Shown here in pieces: positions 31,858 to 42,065 of a stretch of DNA of 64,000 nucleotides. The stretch is from Papaver somniferum. Its lineage: Eukaryota > Streptophyta > Magnoliopsida > Ranunculales > Papaveraceae. The stretch covers positions 1,247,829 to 1,311,828 of the forward strand of contig NW_020635485.1 of the NCBI RefSeq assembly GCF_003573695.1, in the 5' to 3' direction. A program made the position numbers and the translations under genes. The notes below the pieces were generated by a model, which searched no databases, was not told the DNA's origin, and saw only the letters and a program-made list of their open reading frames with translations. Within the stretch, counting starts at the first letter, position 1. The number at the start of each line of letters is the position of its first letter.

Positions 31858-33576
31858 GGTGTAATTACGTCATCTTCATCAGGAATGTGTAAACCAGTGA
31901 TCCGTCGATCATCATCGTCCTTCTCTTTCTCGGGTTCTGCCACCTTCTTACCTTTCTTGTCTTTCTTGGGTTTTCCTTGGGGTTGTGTTTCTTGATGAAC
32001 TTCTTGATTATCATCAACTTCTTCATCTTCAGCTATTCCTTCTTCTTGTCTTTCAATTCTTACTTGTCCAGCTTCTTCTTCTAAAATTCCTCCTCTACCT
32101 CCCGCTCCCAATTTTTTCTTACATCCTCCTCTAGGATCGGGAGTTTTAGAAGTAGAAGGTGTTACCTCCATCTTCTTCCTCTTTGTAGCTGCATTGGTCC
32201 TGACAGATGTATGAAAGTTATAAGATTAATTCGAACAACAAAGGGATTTGGAAAGCCAAAAACTTGTAAGAAAATAAGAAGGCTCGGCTTACCCGAAATA
32301 ACACATATGAACCGAATCATGTCTTGAAATTTTTATTAGCTTACACAGAGAGTGGATCGGCTCATACCACAAAACAATTATAAGCCGATCTATATATTCG
32401 GCTCACAACCGATACCGTCGAATAAGCCGAACCTATGATTATGAACTCAAACATGTATTCGGCGCAACATGATATCATATAAATAAGCCGATCCTATACA
32501 CTTGTAAAATTTATGGAATTTTAACAATGATATTCGGCGACCCTAATACTATCGAATAAGCCGAATCTAGACTTATGAATTGAAACATTTATTCGGCGCA
32601 AAATGGTGTCATACAAATAAGTCGATCCTACACATGAAGAATTCATGAATTTCAAACAACATTAATCGGCGCAAAACTAATACAACCATACAAGCCGATC
32701 CTAAGCACATGCAAAATTTCTGAATTTCAAACAACATTTATTCGGCACAAAACTAATACTACCATACAAGCCGATCCTACGCACATGCAAAATTTCTGAA
32801 ATTCACAAAACATATTCGACACAAAACTAACACCATCCAATAAGCCGATCCTAAATATAAGTTTCTGTGTCATTAAGTTTGGCTCAAAAAGGATTTCAGA
32901 TTTACGCCGAGCCGTTCATATGCACTTTCAGGGTTCAGTTTCAAGAACAGCTCGGTGCACATCTAAGATTTGTTTTGCACCGAACTATGCACTGTCACCA
33001 CCGCAGAAACATGATTTTGACAAATTAAATCGACCAAACCAATCTGAAACATCGAATACGAGATGGGTTTGTAGAACTAACCTTCTTATTCTCATTTCCG
33101 AAGTTGGTTCTTCTTCAATCGCTTCTTCCGGTTGATTTTGTGGTTAATTTTGAGTTTGTTCTTCACTCTCTAAATCTTCTTCTTCTTCTTCTTCAATAGA
33201 TTGTTGAGTCGATCGATTTGAACGAGATACTGGCTTACGACGACCCATTATATAGATGAGTTTAATCGTCGACTAAATTTTCACGAATCGACAATTAAAT
33301 TTCCGCGATGATACAATGAAAAAAAAAAAGGAAAAAGAAGAAGAAGGGTCGCTGTTGTGGAGGAGGGAGAAGAAGGGATTAAGGATATGAAACTGATTTT
33401 AGGTTTATTGATTATAGGTTTTTGTATTAGGGTTAGGGATAGATTAGTAATTTAAAGGATTTAAGGGCATATAGGTAATTGAACCAAGTTAGGACTACCC
33501 CTTATAAGGACACCCAAGTTAGGACTAGTCCTTTGTATGTCTTGAAAGTTTTGGTATGCCCAATATCATGGTTCAT
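31858..33576 (-). repeat. Right terminal inverted repeat with a second copy of the gene's 5' part
   Basis: The minus strand repeats the promoter, exon 1 (ATG at 33249), intron and the start of exon 2 of the PMD gene. The exon-2 copy is open from 32171 to 31812 and lacks the TGA and TAA found in the left arm. Exon 1 of this arm has its own stop near 33146 ('caaaattaacc'). The gene copy stops at the arm boundary, after which it would read into foldback sequence. Confidence 0.8.
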
Positions 33577-34843
33577 ATAATGGGTGCGAAAGTCCAACTG
33601 ATTGTTAAGACTGCACGCACCCATACCCAATCCATAATAAGTTGGATATAATACCTGATGAATACTAGAAGAAATAAAGCTCAACTGGAAAGGCTCATTC
33701 TCTTGCGTCATTTAGTATCCTAACAACCTCAGCATATATAGAAGCCTTCATTCCGAGGGTAGGCTTATTATTTGCTGAAGGTACGAGCATGCCTGGTACC
33801 AGTAAAAACCCCTGGACTAGAAGTAATGGAAGCCATTTCACCAGGACGATTAATCACTGTGCCTACACTACCGCTTGCTCTGGGAAGTGTAGAAAGCCGA
33901 CTCAAGCCTTGAAGAAAATCCCACTTTTCCTTTTGCCAGTCCTGTTGAACATCAAATCCGCATATTAAGCTTGATAATATAATGGAGGAGGATAAAAGAA
34001 ATTTACCCTGATATATTCTGAAATCTGAAACTAAAATTTATTTCTTGCTCGGGGATATCATATAGTTGGTTTCTCTACTCTCTAAAGGTCAGTCGTTCAA
34101 AGTGTTTAGGCACTTTACTAACAAAGAGAACACAGCAAAAGAACGACTATGGCTAACTGTGAACATATGTATAGACCCATGAACTCCTAAAAAATCCTCT
34201 CTTTCTCTCCAACATGGGAAATTAATTTAGTGACCAAAGGAATTTATGATTTAGATTCAACTGTAGGCTCCGTTCTCTTTAACAGTCAGACACTAAAACT
34301 GTATGAGCATATGGAAAACTTCAAGAAAATAAGAAGAAAGCAAAGGACAAAAAATTATAGCCCATGCACAATTAAAACCACCCAAATGAAATAGCTTGAT
34401 AATGTGTCGATGCAACCAAGGTACAGTAAACATTGGAGCATACAAACCTCCAAAACTTGCACCATGTAATCATTAAAGCTTCTAACGTTATCCTTCTGAG
34501 CCTCCTGAATAGCTGTGAGCATGGTCATTTCATGAACCTGATATGCAAATCACATACAAAAACAACACGTTGTCAAGGAAGGTAGGGAGAGTATTTTCTA
34601 CGGACAAAGATGCATGGGTATAGCATAACTCCAGAAGAATGTGCTAACTAATTTGAGATTATAGGAGCATGACAGAAAATAATTTAACTTACACTATTAA
34701 GTTCAATAACTAGCAAGCAAGGAACACAAGTTCAAATTGGAACACTTTATTAGTGCTTCTTTTTCTGTTACATACAACCAGTTACCAATATCTGTAATTA
34801 AGGTTGTCTGTGGTATTCGTAATCGTTCATATATCCAAAGCTT

Positions 34844-35258
34844 CTAGACATTTATGAAATTCGGGCATATGACCAAGTAATTGTAAGTAGGCACACTAAT
34901 AAGGAGGCATGAATGTTGTGAATAGTTGTCACCCAAGCAGATTTACTTTTCCAGCCTTTATTGAAGGCTCACTTCGAATTACCGAGATCTAATTGATCTC
35001 CACCTAAAATCCACAGAACTAAGTTGTTCCCTCGTCACATGTTCTCTGCTAGACATTTATGAGATTCGGGCATATGACCAAGTAATTGTAAGTGGGCACA
35101 CTAATAAGGAGGCATGAAAGCTGTGAATAGTTGTCGCCCAAGCAGAGTTACTTTTCCAGCCTTTATTGAAGGCTCACTTCGAATTACCGAGATCTAATTG
35201 ATTTTCACCTAAAATCCACAGAACTAAGTTGTTCCCTTGTCACATGTTCTCTGCTAGT
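34844..35258. repeat. Tandem duplication of about 205 bp in a NUP93 intron
   Basis: Two copies start at 34844 and 35049 with 'ctagacatttatgarattcgggc' and end with 'cacatgttctctgctag'. They differ at a handful of positions. The repeat lies between exons 4 and 5 of the NUP93 pseudogene. Confidence 0.85.
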
Positions 35259-35887
35259 GCTCGCACTACAAAAAATGGGGGGTTAGCTGATACCCCTATA
35301 TTTCCCACAAACCATACTCACAAAAATGCACATAAGATTCTAGACTACCACATGGGAAATGTCTAAATGGTTCCATTTTAATTGTAAAACCATTCAATTT
35401 TAGAAAAAACACTTAGCAGGATTGACAGCAAAATACAACAGTAAGAACTTCAGTTAAAACTTGTAATGCGATCTAAAAATTGCAAGTGCTTGAGTTTGCA
35501 ACAAAAAAAAAAAACTGAACAGTTCCAGGAAGCGATAGGAAATTTATTGACTAAAATGATGGGCACTGTACATTAAGTGGCACAAAAACTACCTGCTGCA
35601 AATACTCTTCGACACTTGTTGCCTCAGCGGGGAAGACATCCTCAAATTTTGTCTTCAAAAATACAAAAAGATAATTAGAGCGAGAAACATCATAAGAGTA
35701 AAGGAAAGATATATAACTGCCAATAGGTATATCAACCATCCTCCCCTTACAAAAACATAATGCATTGAAAAGTCAAAGGATAGGACACCAGTAAAAGCAG
35801 CAGTAATTTACATTCTGTTGGTGGAGGTAAAGATTGTTGAACGAGAAGATGGCATTTTCAGGGACCTATAGCACTACAAAGACTCAT

Positions 35888-36070
35888 TTTACCTCAAGAG
35901 TCTTGTCAAACATCTAAAAATTATACTCTAAATCATTCAGAAACTCTAAATATTCCGAAACTATAAATCATTCAGAAACTAAAAATCATTCAGAAACTCT
36001 AAATCATCTAAAAATTTTACCTCAAGAGTCTTGTCACACACTCTAAATCATTCAGAAACTATAATATTCC
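35888..36070. repeat. Minisatellite-like repeats in a NUP93 intron
   Basis: Repeats of 'aaatcattcagaaact' (about 16 bp, five or so imperfect copies) are bracketed by two copies of 'ttacctcaagagtcttgtca' at about 35890 and 36020. This suggests a local duplication of about 130 bp. Confidence 0.7.
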
Positions 36071-36965
36071 GTACAGTTTCTCCTCGCATTACAGAAGCAA
36101 GCAAAGTTCAAAATCTCATTGTTAAGTATAAACGGTAAAAGTGGTTGCATAAGAGAGAAACTATATTTGCTTTCAGAATTTCAGTTGTGAAATTCTGCTT
36201 CCATCGAAAGAACTCTTCTTGGCGAAATCATGTTTCTAACATTTGCTCATCTGCTGCTCAAAGGATCTTCAATATTCAAAGTATAATTTTCTGTCACGAG
36301 AGTGATAGAAAGAAAAGGCAGAGGGAGAGGGTAAAGTCCTTTCCTGACTAACTAGGAACTGGACATGGTCAATCAAATCGAGCCAATTTGAATTGGAATT
36401 TCCAGGTAATGACCTAGCTACCAGTTATAACACATTGCCGCAGAAATTTAATGTTCTAGGATACACATTTCTAACCCTAAAGCGACAATCAAAATCCAAC
36501 AAAAGAAAATGGAGGATTACTAAACTCGTAAAAAAGCAAAATCCAAAGACCAGTTTCAAATGTCACCTTTAACTCAAAAGACTTGAGATCGCGTGCAAGT
36601 TGTTCGGCGCGCTAACAGCCTGTTTGACACAATTTACAAATGAACTCAGTTCTCCAAATAAGAATCAGCCCGCAATAGAAAAAAATCCAAGAAAATTGAA
36701 AAGAAACCTGGTGGCAGATTCTGCAGGAACTTCAGTTGGTACATTTAAGCTTCTTTGATAACGTTTCTAATAGATCTAAGTTTCTCTGCAGGTATAAAAC
36801 AACTTTAGTGTTAGGGTTTTAAAAAAAAAATCTTATAAATCGTAGAAATTAATGACTGAAAAAGAAAAAACCTGTAAGGCAAGGCAGGGAACTGGGCAGA
36901 TGGTTCGAGAAGTTTCGCAGAAGAATGAAGAAGATCAGTCCACTCGCCGTGTTTCTGTCTATCAG

Positions 36966-37466
36966 TTGTTGGAAAACGATTATTAAAAAATAATTTTTTA
37001 AAATTTTAATAAAAAATTATAATTTATTGTTTTATTTTGTGAATGAAACTTTTTAGTCTCACGTCGCGGAGTTTCCAATTTATAGTAATTTTAAGAAATT
37101 ATATAAACCTTTTAGTCCCATGTCGGAGAGTTTTTCTTCTTAAGTTGTATTTGTCAATTATATAAACAAATTCACTATTTTTGTAAAATTTATGGGAAAG
37201 GGGTTGCTCTATATTTAAAGGGACCCTCAAGGGATTTTTTTTTTTTATATTGTTTTCTCAAGCGTTCGAGATTTTCCTTTATGGTTTTTTCGGAGTTGCC
37301 AAGCTCAAATTGAGCATCTACTACATATGCTAGTAGTAGGTGTATTAGGGTGTTTTATCTTGAAAATATTCGTCCTGTGAGGGCTATAGCATCACTCTTG
37401 AGTGTAGTCGGGCGCTAATGTCTTAAGGGCAACGTGTTGAACACGTGACTCACTTTATTTTTTTCC
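36966..37466 (+). repeat. 5' LTR of the copia remnant
   Basis: It begins TGTTGGAAAACGATTA. Two copies of a 'ttttagtcyca.gtcggagagttt' promoter-type motif lie near 37052 and 37110. The last 140 bp (37327-37466) match 39380-39530. Confidence 0.65.
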
Positions 37467-38037
37467 AAAGTTTTGCCTTGTTGCTGTTGCGGAGATATGG
37501 GGAGCTCATTCGTTTCATCAAATCGATCACTTCCATTATAAAGGAGCTAAGTATCAATAACTTTTGCTTATTTGATTTTTTCTTGTTTTTGATTATTGCA
37601 CCCAACAATCTTAAGACATTAGTATTTGTAATAATAAAAAATGGTTGGTTGGTTTGTGAATCATGGATGTTAATTGTGGAGTGAAAAACAAAAACGAATT
37701 TTTGGTCAGCTGTAGAGTTTCGAGTTTATCTCTTAACCTAGAAGGAATTTCGATGAACCCTTTTGACACAAAGTAGTAGACATCCTGATAGTTACCCACG
37801 TAAAATTTCAGAAATTTTGGAGTTGTAAAAGTATTTTTTTTGATATTTTACAAAACTGAGAAACGTTCTTGAAAAATTCTGACAGGCAGAATTTTGTTGT
37901 TAACTAAAGTAGTTTTTATGGGGTAACCATGAGTTTTTTGATATGGTGGTTTAAACGAAGTTTATAAATCTAGATATTATCTTCAAAACTCATATTTTAT
38001 CTGAACTAAGGTTTGTGAGATATGGTGTATTCGGTGA

Positions 38038-39379
38038 TTGGGAAATTACCGTGTTCGTGGTCAGAGTATAAACGAAGTTTGTGACATGAAATCGAAAAGG
38101 AACATGGATACCAGGCGCATGTGGATGAACACAAGTCTTCGAAAGCTGACAAAGGCGAGAACATCAAACACAGCTCTAAGCATAGTCTTCATAATAAAGG
38201 TATTTCGTAAAACTGAATCCGGCATTACTTTAATTAAGGGTGAATGTTATGTTTGTAAAATTCCTGGCCATAAGGCAGTAAAGTGTAGACAACATAAAAC
38301 CTTAATAAGTAGAAAGTTAATGCTAATTTAGTTGAAACAAAATGAACCATGATGTCGGAAGTTATTTTAATAACCAATGTGAGAGACTGGTGGGTGGACT
38401 CTGGAGCCACTAAGTATGTTTGTTGAAACAGAGACCTGTTCACCTCTTATCAGAGGATAAGGGATGTCGAGAAACTCTATATGAGTAACTCATCTGCGAC
38501 AGAGGTTGCATAAAAGGGAAAGGTCGAGCATAAGCTCATATCTGTAATATTCTCACACTGAGTGAAGTTTTCATGTTCCGAGCATATGAAATAATATTGT
38601 ATCTTGTTCTCTTGAAGATGGTAAAAGATTGAAGATCTTAATTAAATGTGGAAAACTTGTTATAACTAAGGGTATTGATTTTTTAGGGAACAGTTATAGG
38701 ACTTAGGGTCTATATAAGTTTGAAGGAAAATCTGATGAAGTGAACATAGACGATTCTTGTGCTTTCTTTTGTGTGTCTTTGAATGTTTTGCATGGTAGAC
38801 TTGGAACCGTAACATTATAAGTCAATGTATAAACTGCCTAGCATAGGCTTCGTACCCAAATTTAGTTTGGATCTTGAACACAAAAGTGAAATGAATATGC
38901 TATAAAATCTTTTAGCACAAATGTTCATAGTAATTTTAATCTCTTAGAATTAATTCAGTTAGGTCTAATTGACATGAGTTCAACCCAAAAACACTATGGT
39001 AAAAGATGGTTTATAACTTCCGTAGATGATTGTACGAGGTACTATCTTGTATAATTGCTTAGGGATAAGGATGATGCCTTAGAAGCCTTAATATGTATAA
39101 ACTTGAAGTTGATAACCAATTAGAAGCCTTGAACATATTAATTGTATCCTTAAGGAGATCATAATTACCATGTTGATTAGTTCAGGATTACTTGCGGTCT
39201 TGTGGGAGGAGGAAGTCCTCTTAACTAGTATATCCTGAATATAGTACCCTTAAGGATCAGATGAAACTCCATATGATTTATGGAAAGGTAGATGACCTTC
39301 TTATGAATATGTCAAAGTGTGGGGGTGTTTGACTAAGATTGTCATTCCTCTTCCTAGAAGAACTAGATAAAAACCAAAA
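38038..39379 (+). pseudogene. Copia gag-pol remnant (zinc knuckle, protease, integrase traces)
   Basis: An open stretch 38038-38331 ends with a CCHC knuckle ('CYVCKIPGHKAVKC'). From about 38389 'WWVDSGATKYVC' marks the copia protease, with a stop where 'C.NRDLFTSYQRI' continues. Further on are the GAG-pre-integrase trace and an integrase catalytic-core trace near 39000 ('KRWFITSVDDCTRYYLV'), with stops and frameshifts throughout. At about 39290-39379 the integrase end is visible, followed abruptly by LTR sequence. Confidence 0.7.
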
Positions 39380-39530
39380 ATGCTAGTAGTAGGTGTATTA
39401 GGGTGTTTTATCTTGGAGATATTCGTCCTGTGAGGGCTATAGCATCAATCTTGAGTGTAGTCGGGCGCTAATGTCTTAAGGGCAACGTGTTGAACACGTG
39501 ACTCACTCTATTTTTTTTCCCATAAAACAA
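39380..39530 (+). repeat. Partial 3' LTR of the copia remnant
   Basis: Matches 37327-37466 with few differences ('gagatattcgtcc' versus 'aaaatattcgtcc') and lacks the first 360 bp of the LTR. Confidence 0.75.
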
Positions 39531-41139
39531 CTTTAGTGTTAGGTTTTAAAAAAAAAAAACCTATACCTGAATGAGTAGTTTACCAAATTATCCCTACTTT
39601 AATAGCGTAACCGTTCCCAAACCATTAATATCCGATATTTTCTTTTCTTTTCATGTCTCTTTCCCCCTCTCTCTAAACGAACTGTCATAAAAACCAAAAC
39701 CAAATCATCAAAAACTGAAGAAAACCGATCAAAATCTTCACAAAATTGGTTCAAAAGACCAAAATCAACAATTCCTGGATGAAAAGGACATTTAGATTTT
39801 GATACTGTTTAAATGGACAAAAATGTAGAAATAGCCAGGATGTAAAAAGTTTCATCCTACCCATTTTCAAATACTTTTTCTTATTTTTAATTTACATCAG
39901 GATGCATCCAGTTTCATCCTTGCTATTTTTTAAGTTTAAGTCAGGGTGAATCCAGTTTCATCTTTGCTATTTTTTTGGTGTCCATTTCACCCATAATAAT
40001 TTTTACTCGTCAATTTAAACCATGTTTTAAAAATAAATGACCCATTTCCCGCAAAATCTTCAAAAATGAAACCTAAAACGAACTTATTCTCTACTATTAC
40101 AACTTCGTTTTACCATCACAAGATTCAGAAGATCAAAATCTGTAAAGAAACCAGAAATTAGGGTTTGCGGCTGAAATCAGTTTGTTGTTTAACTATAATT
40201 TTTGTGTTTAACAGGTAAACATCGATTAACTTGTTTCAATTAGTTTGTATTTCAGTTCATTTTGATTTTGTCAGGGTTTGGTGCTAGATTTGTGTTAAAA
40301 TTTTGTTTGATTTGTTTTTGTTTCAAATCTTCCTTAACTGGTAGTCCTTAATTCATCGATTTAGCTTTTTGAAATTAAGTTATAGTTGAATTTTAAACTA
40401 AGAAATTCAACGATTCGAATTGATTTGAGTTTTGTTGGTGTAGGTAGATGATTGATTGGATATGAAATTGAAGAGGAAAATGAATCAAGATTTGGTAATT
40501 CGGTGATTTAGCGATCTGGAATCAAACCTTGTTTCAAATCTAAAGTCTTGTTTCAAATTGAATAAGATTTTGTGGTGAGGTATGATTTGAATAAAATTTT
40601 TTATTGATTTGATCTCTTCAAAAGTTAAAATGTCACTGGTTTAACTTATAATTTCATCTCCCTAGCCACTGATACTTCACATTTCCATATCATTCCTCAT
40701 TGGGGTTTTGCTAGGCTTTTAGCAGTAGTAGTTACAATGAAGGAAGTTGATGATTATAATAGAGAAAGATTCATATAACATGCCTCTGTTTTAGGAAAAT
40801 GCAATCATGCTATGAAGTGTTGCTTGTTTTTTATATTCTCTTTATTGATCTTCTTATAAATCTTCAAAGAGTGATTACAACCATGTTTTGGAAAACACTA
40901 TTAAGTTGACTTTATATGCAGACATTTATATGTACTAGAAATAGTAAATAAAAGTGACCATTCGGAAAAATAAGACAAGCTACATAAAGTCTTAATTGAG
41001 ACCCTTTTCATCCAAGTTGACTCGTATAAATGCAGAAAACTTGTACACAATTGATCCTATGGAGACAACTGGAGCTAGTAGCTGCCAATTCTATTTCTGG
41101 AAGCAATTTGTTAAAGTTGTCTTCAGATACGGTTGCAAT
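39531..41139. other. Non-coding stretch with short repeats
   Basis: It starts with about 33 bp duplicated from the first NUP93 intron. From 39825 to 39975 there are three imperfect copies of 'catccagtttcatccttgctatttttt', spaced about 60-75 bp apart. The rest (40030-41130) is AT-rich. A stretch near 40150-40240 looks like a gene leader with intron, but no coding sequence follows. Confidence 0.45.
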
Positions 41140-41500
41140 CACTACACCAAATTCTGGGATTAGTAACAGAATCAAGCCGTTACTAAAACAGGTTGTAACG
41201 GCTTTGCCTGTTGCAAAAGTGGGTGTTACACTTTTTGTAACGGCTTTGCGGCCCTTACGAATTTCTGTTATAACGACCCTCGTAACAGGTGTGATCCGTT
41301 ACGAATTTTCCACGTGGTAACAGCTTAGATACGTTACGAATTTTTTTGTGACAACACTGTCGTAACATTAAGAGCCGTTACTACGTGGCAGGATGTAACA
41401 GCTTAGAGCCAATTACGAATTTTTTGTAACAGCAAAAAAAAATTACTAAGCCAGTCAACCTTGACATGGTCAAGGCTGACCGGTAGTAATTTTTCTGCCG
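41140..41500 (+). mobile_element. One end of a CACTA-like DNA transposon
   Basis: The sequence starts CACTACACCAAATTCTGGG and continues with repeated subterminal words 'cgttacgaattt', 'gtaacggc' and 'gtaacagctta' in both orientations up to about 41440. The CACTA start and dense subterminal repeats are the hallmark of this superfamily. The opposite end was not found, and no transposase is visible. A 96-codon frame through this region is a by-product of the repeats. Confidence 0.6.
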
Positions 41501-42065
41501 GAAATAAGATGGAATTCTAAATTCAATACCTTCATACATTTATCATCCACGCTCGACAACAATTTCTTCAATCTATTCATATCACATTCATTCAATTCAT
41601 ATCAGATTTCTATTACAAAAGAACTGAAATTTCTCCAAGTACCAAACCTTTTTTTTTTTGGTTAAGTATCAAATTTTTAAGGGAATACATGGAAGGTTCC
41701 AAATTTCTAAGGGAACACATAACAACTTATTAACTTCCTACAAAACTTAAATACATGGAACTTACAAATCTTAGTTGCTGCTTTGTTCTCCACCCTTTCT
41801 GATGAAATAGACCATCATTCAAATAACCACAACTAAGCTTTGAAAGCTTGGGCATCAGAAAACTCGATGTAGGCAATCCTGCAAAATACAACATGCAACA
41901 TTATTATGACAAGTAAACTGGAAGAACTAATGTTCAAAAAACGCAGTTCACGTAAATGCAAACAAGCAATAATTACATAGGTGTCACACTAATTTGTTTT
42001 GTTTCTTAGATGTAGGAAGTAAGGTATGCAAACAAGCAATAATTACATAGGTGTCACACTAGTAT
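41501..42065. other. Non-coding DNA with a 71-bp tandem duplication
   Basis: AT-rich DNA without a gene. The 36-bp word beginning 'atgcaaacaagcaataatta' occurs at about 41957 and 42028. The second copy ends at the junction with the LTR that starts at 42066. Confidence 0.6.

Larger units (their letters stand above)
28047..33576. mobile_element. DNA transposon with about 1.7-kb TIRs carrying a PMD gene
   Basis: The two ends are long inverted repeats (28047-29763 and 31858-33576) that begin 'atgaaccatgatattggg' on each side. The roughly 2.1-kb centre holds most of a plant mobile domain gene. No transposase domain is visible, so the element is probably non-autonomous. Long TIRs and a PMD cargo favour a Mutator-like element, but the terminal bases are not diagnostic. 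The flanks 'ataatcttt' and 'ataatgggt' share only six of nine bases, so a target duplication is not proven. Confidence 0.7.
33720..36964 (-). pseudogene. NUP93: Nucleoporin NUP93 (NIC96-type) gene, N-terminal part, decayed
   Basis: Six exons on the minus strand match the N-terminal part of plant NUP93, a scaffold nucleoporin of the inner ring: 36872-36964 ('EWTDLLHSSAKLL'), 36708-36785 ('LQRNLDLLETLSKKLK'), 36567-36611 ('AEQLARDLKSFELK'), 35593-35652 ('KFEDVFPAEATSVEEYLQQ'), 34448-34537 ('VHEMTMLTAIQEAQKDNV') and 33941 down to about 33720 ('DWQKEKWDFLQGLSRLSTLPR'). GT/AG borders are kept, so this is a DNA-level copy and not a retrocopy. Defects are no start codon (the copia LTR lies against exon 1), a frameshift in exon 2 after 'SKKLK', a frameshift near 33800 in exon 6, and loss of the rest of the gene beyond. 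Matching is from memory of the Arabidopsis protein. Confidence 0.85.
36966..39530 (+). mobile_element. Ty1/copia retrotransposon remnant
   Basis: The element reads on the plus strand: a 5' LTR from TGTTGGAAAACG at 36966 to about 37466, a decayed gag-pol, and a partial LTR copy at 39380-39530. Coding traces, full of stops, are a CCHC zinc knuckle, the protease entry 'WWVDSGAT' and integrase pieces. Sequence corresponding to reverse transcriptase and RNase H is missing. The integrase trace stops where the partial LTR begins. No primer site was identified after the first LTR. Confidence 0.75.

Noticed and set aside
33502..33711. 69-codon minus-strand frame
   Set aside because: It spans the transposon TIR border and unrelated flank. 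No protein motif was found.
34800..35300. CRISPR-like or phage-type repeat array
   Set aside because: There are only two long direct copies in an intron. It is a simple tandem duplication in a plant genome.
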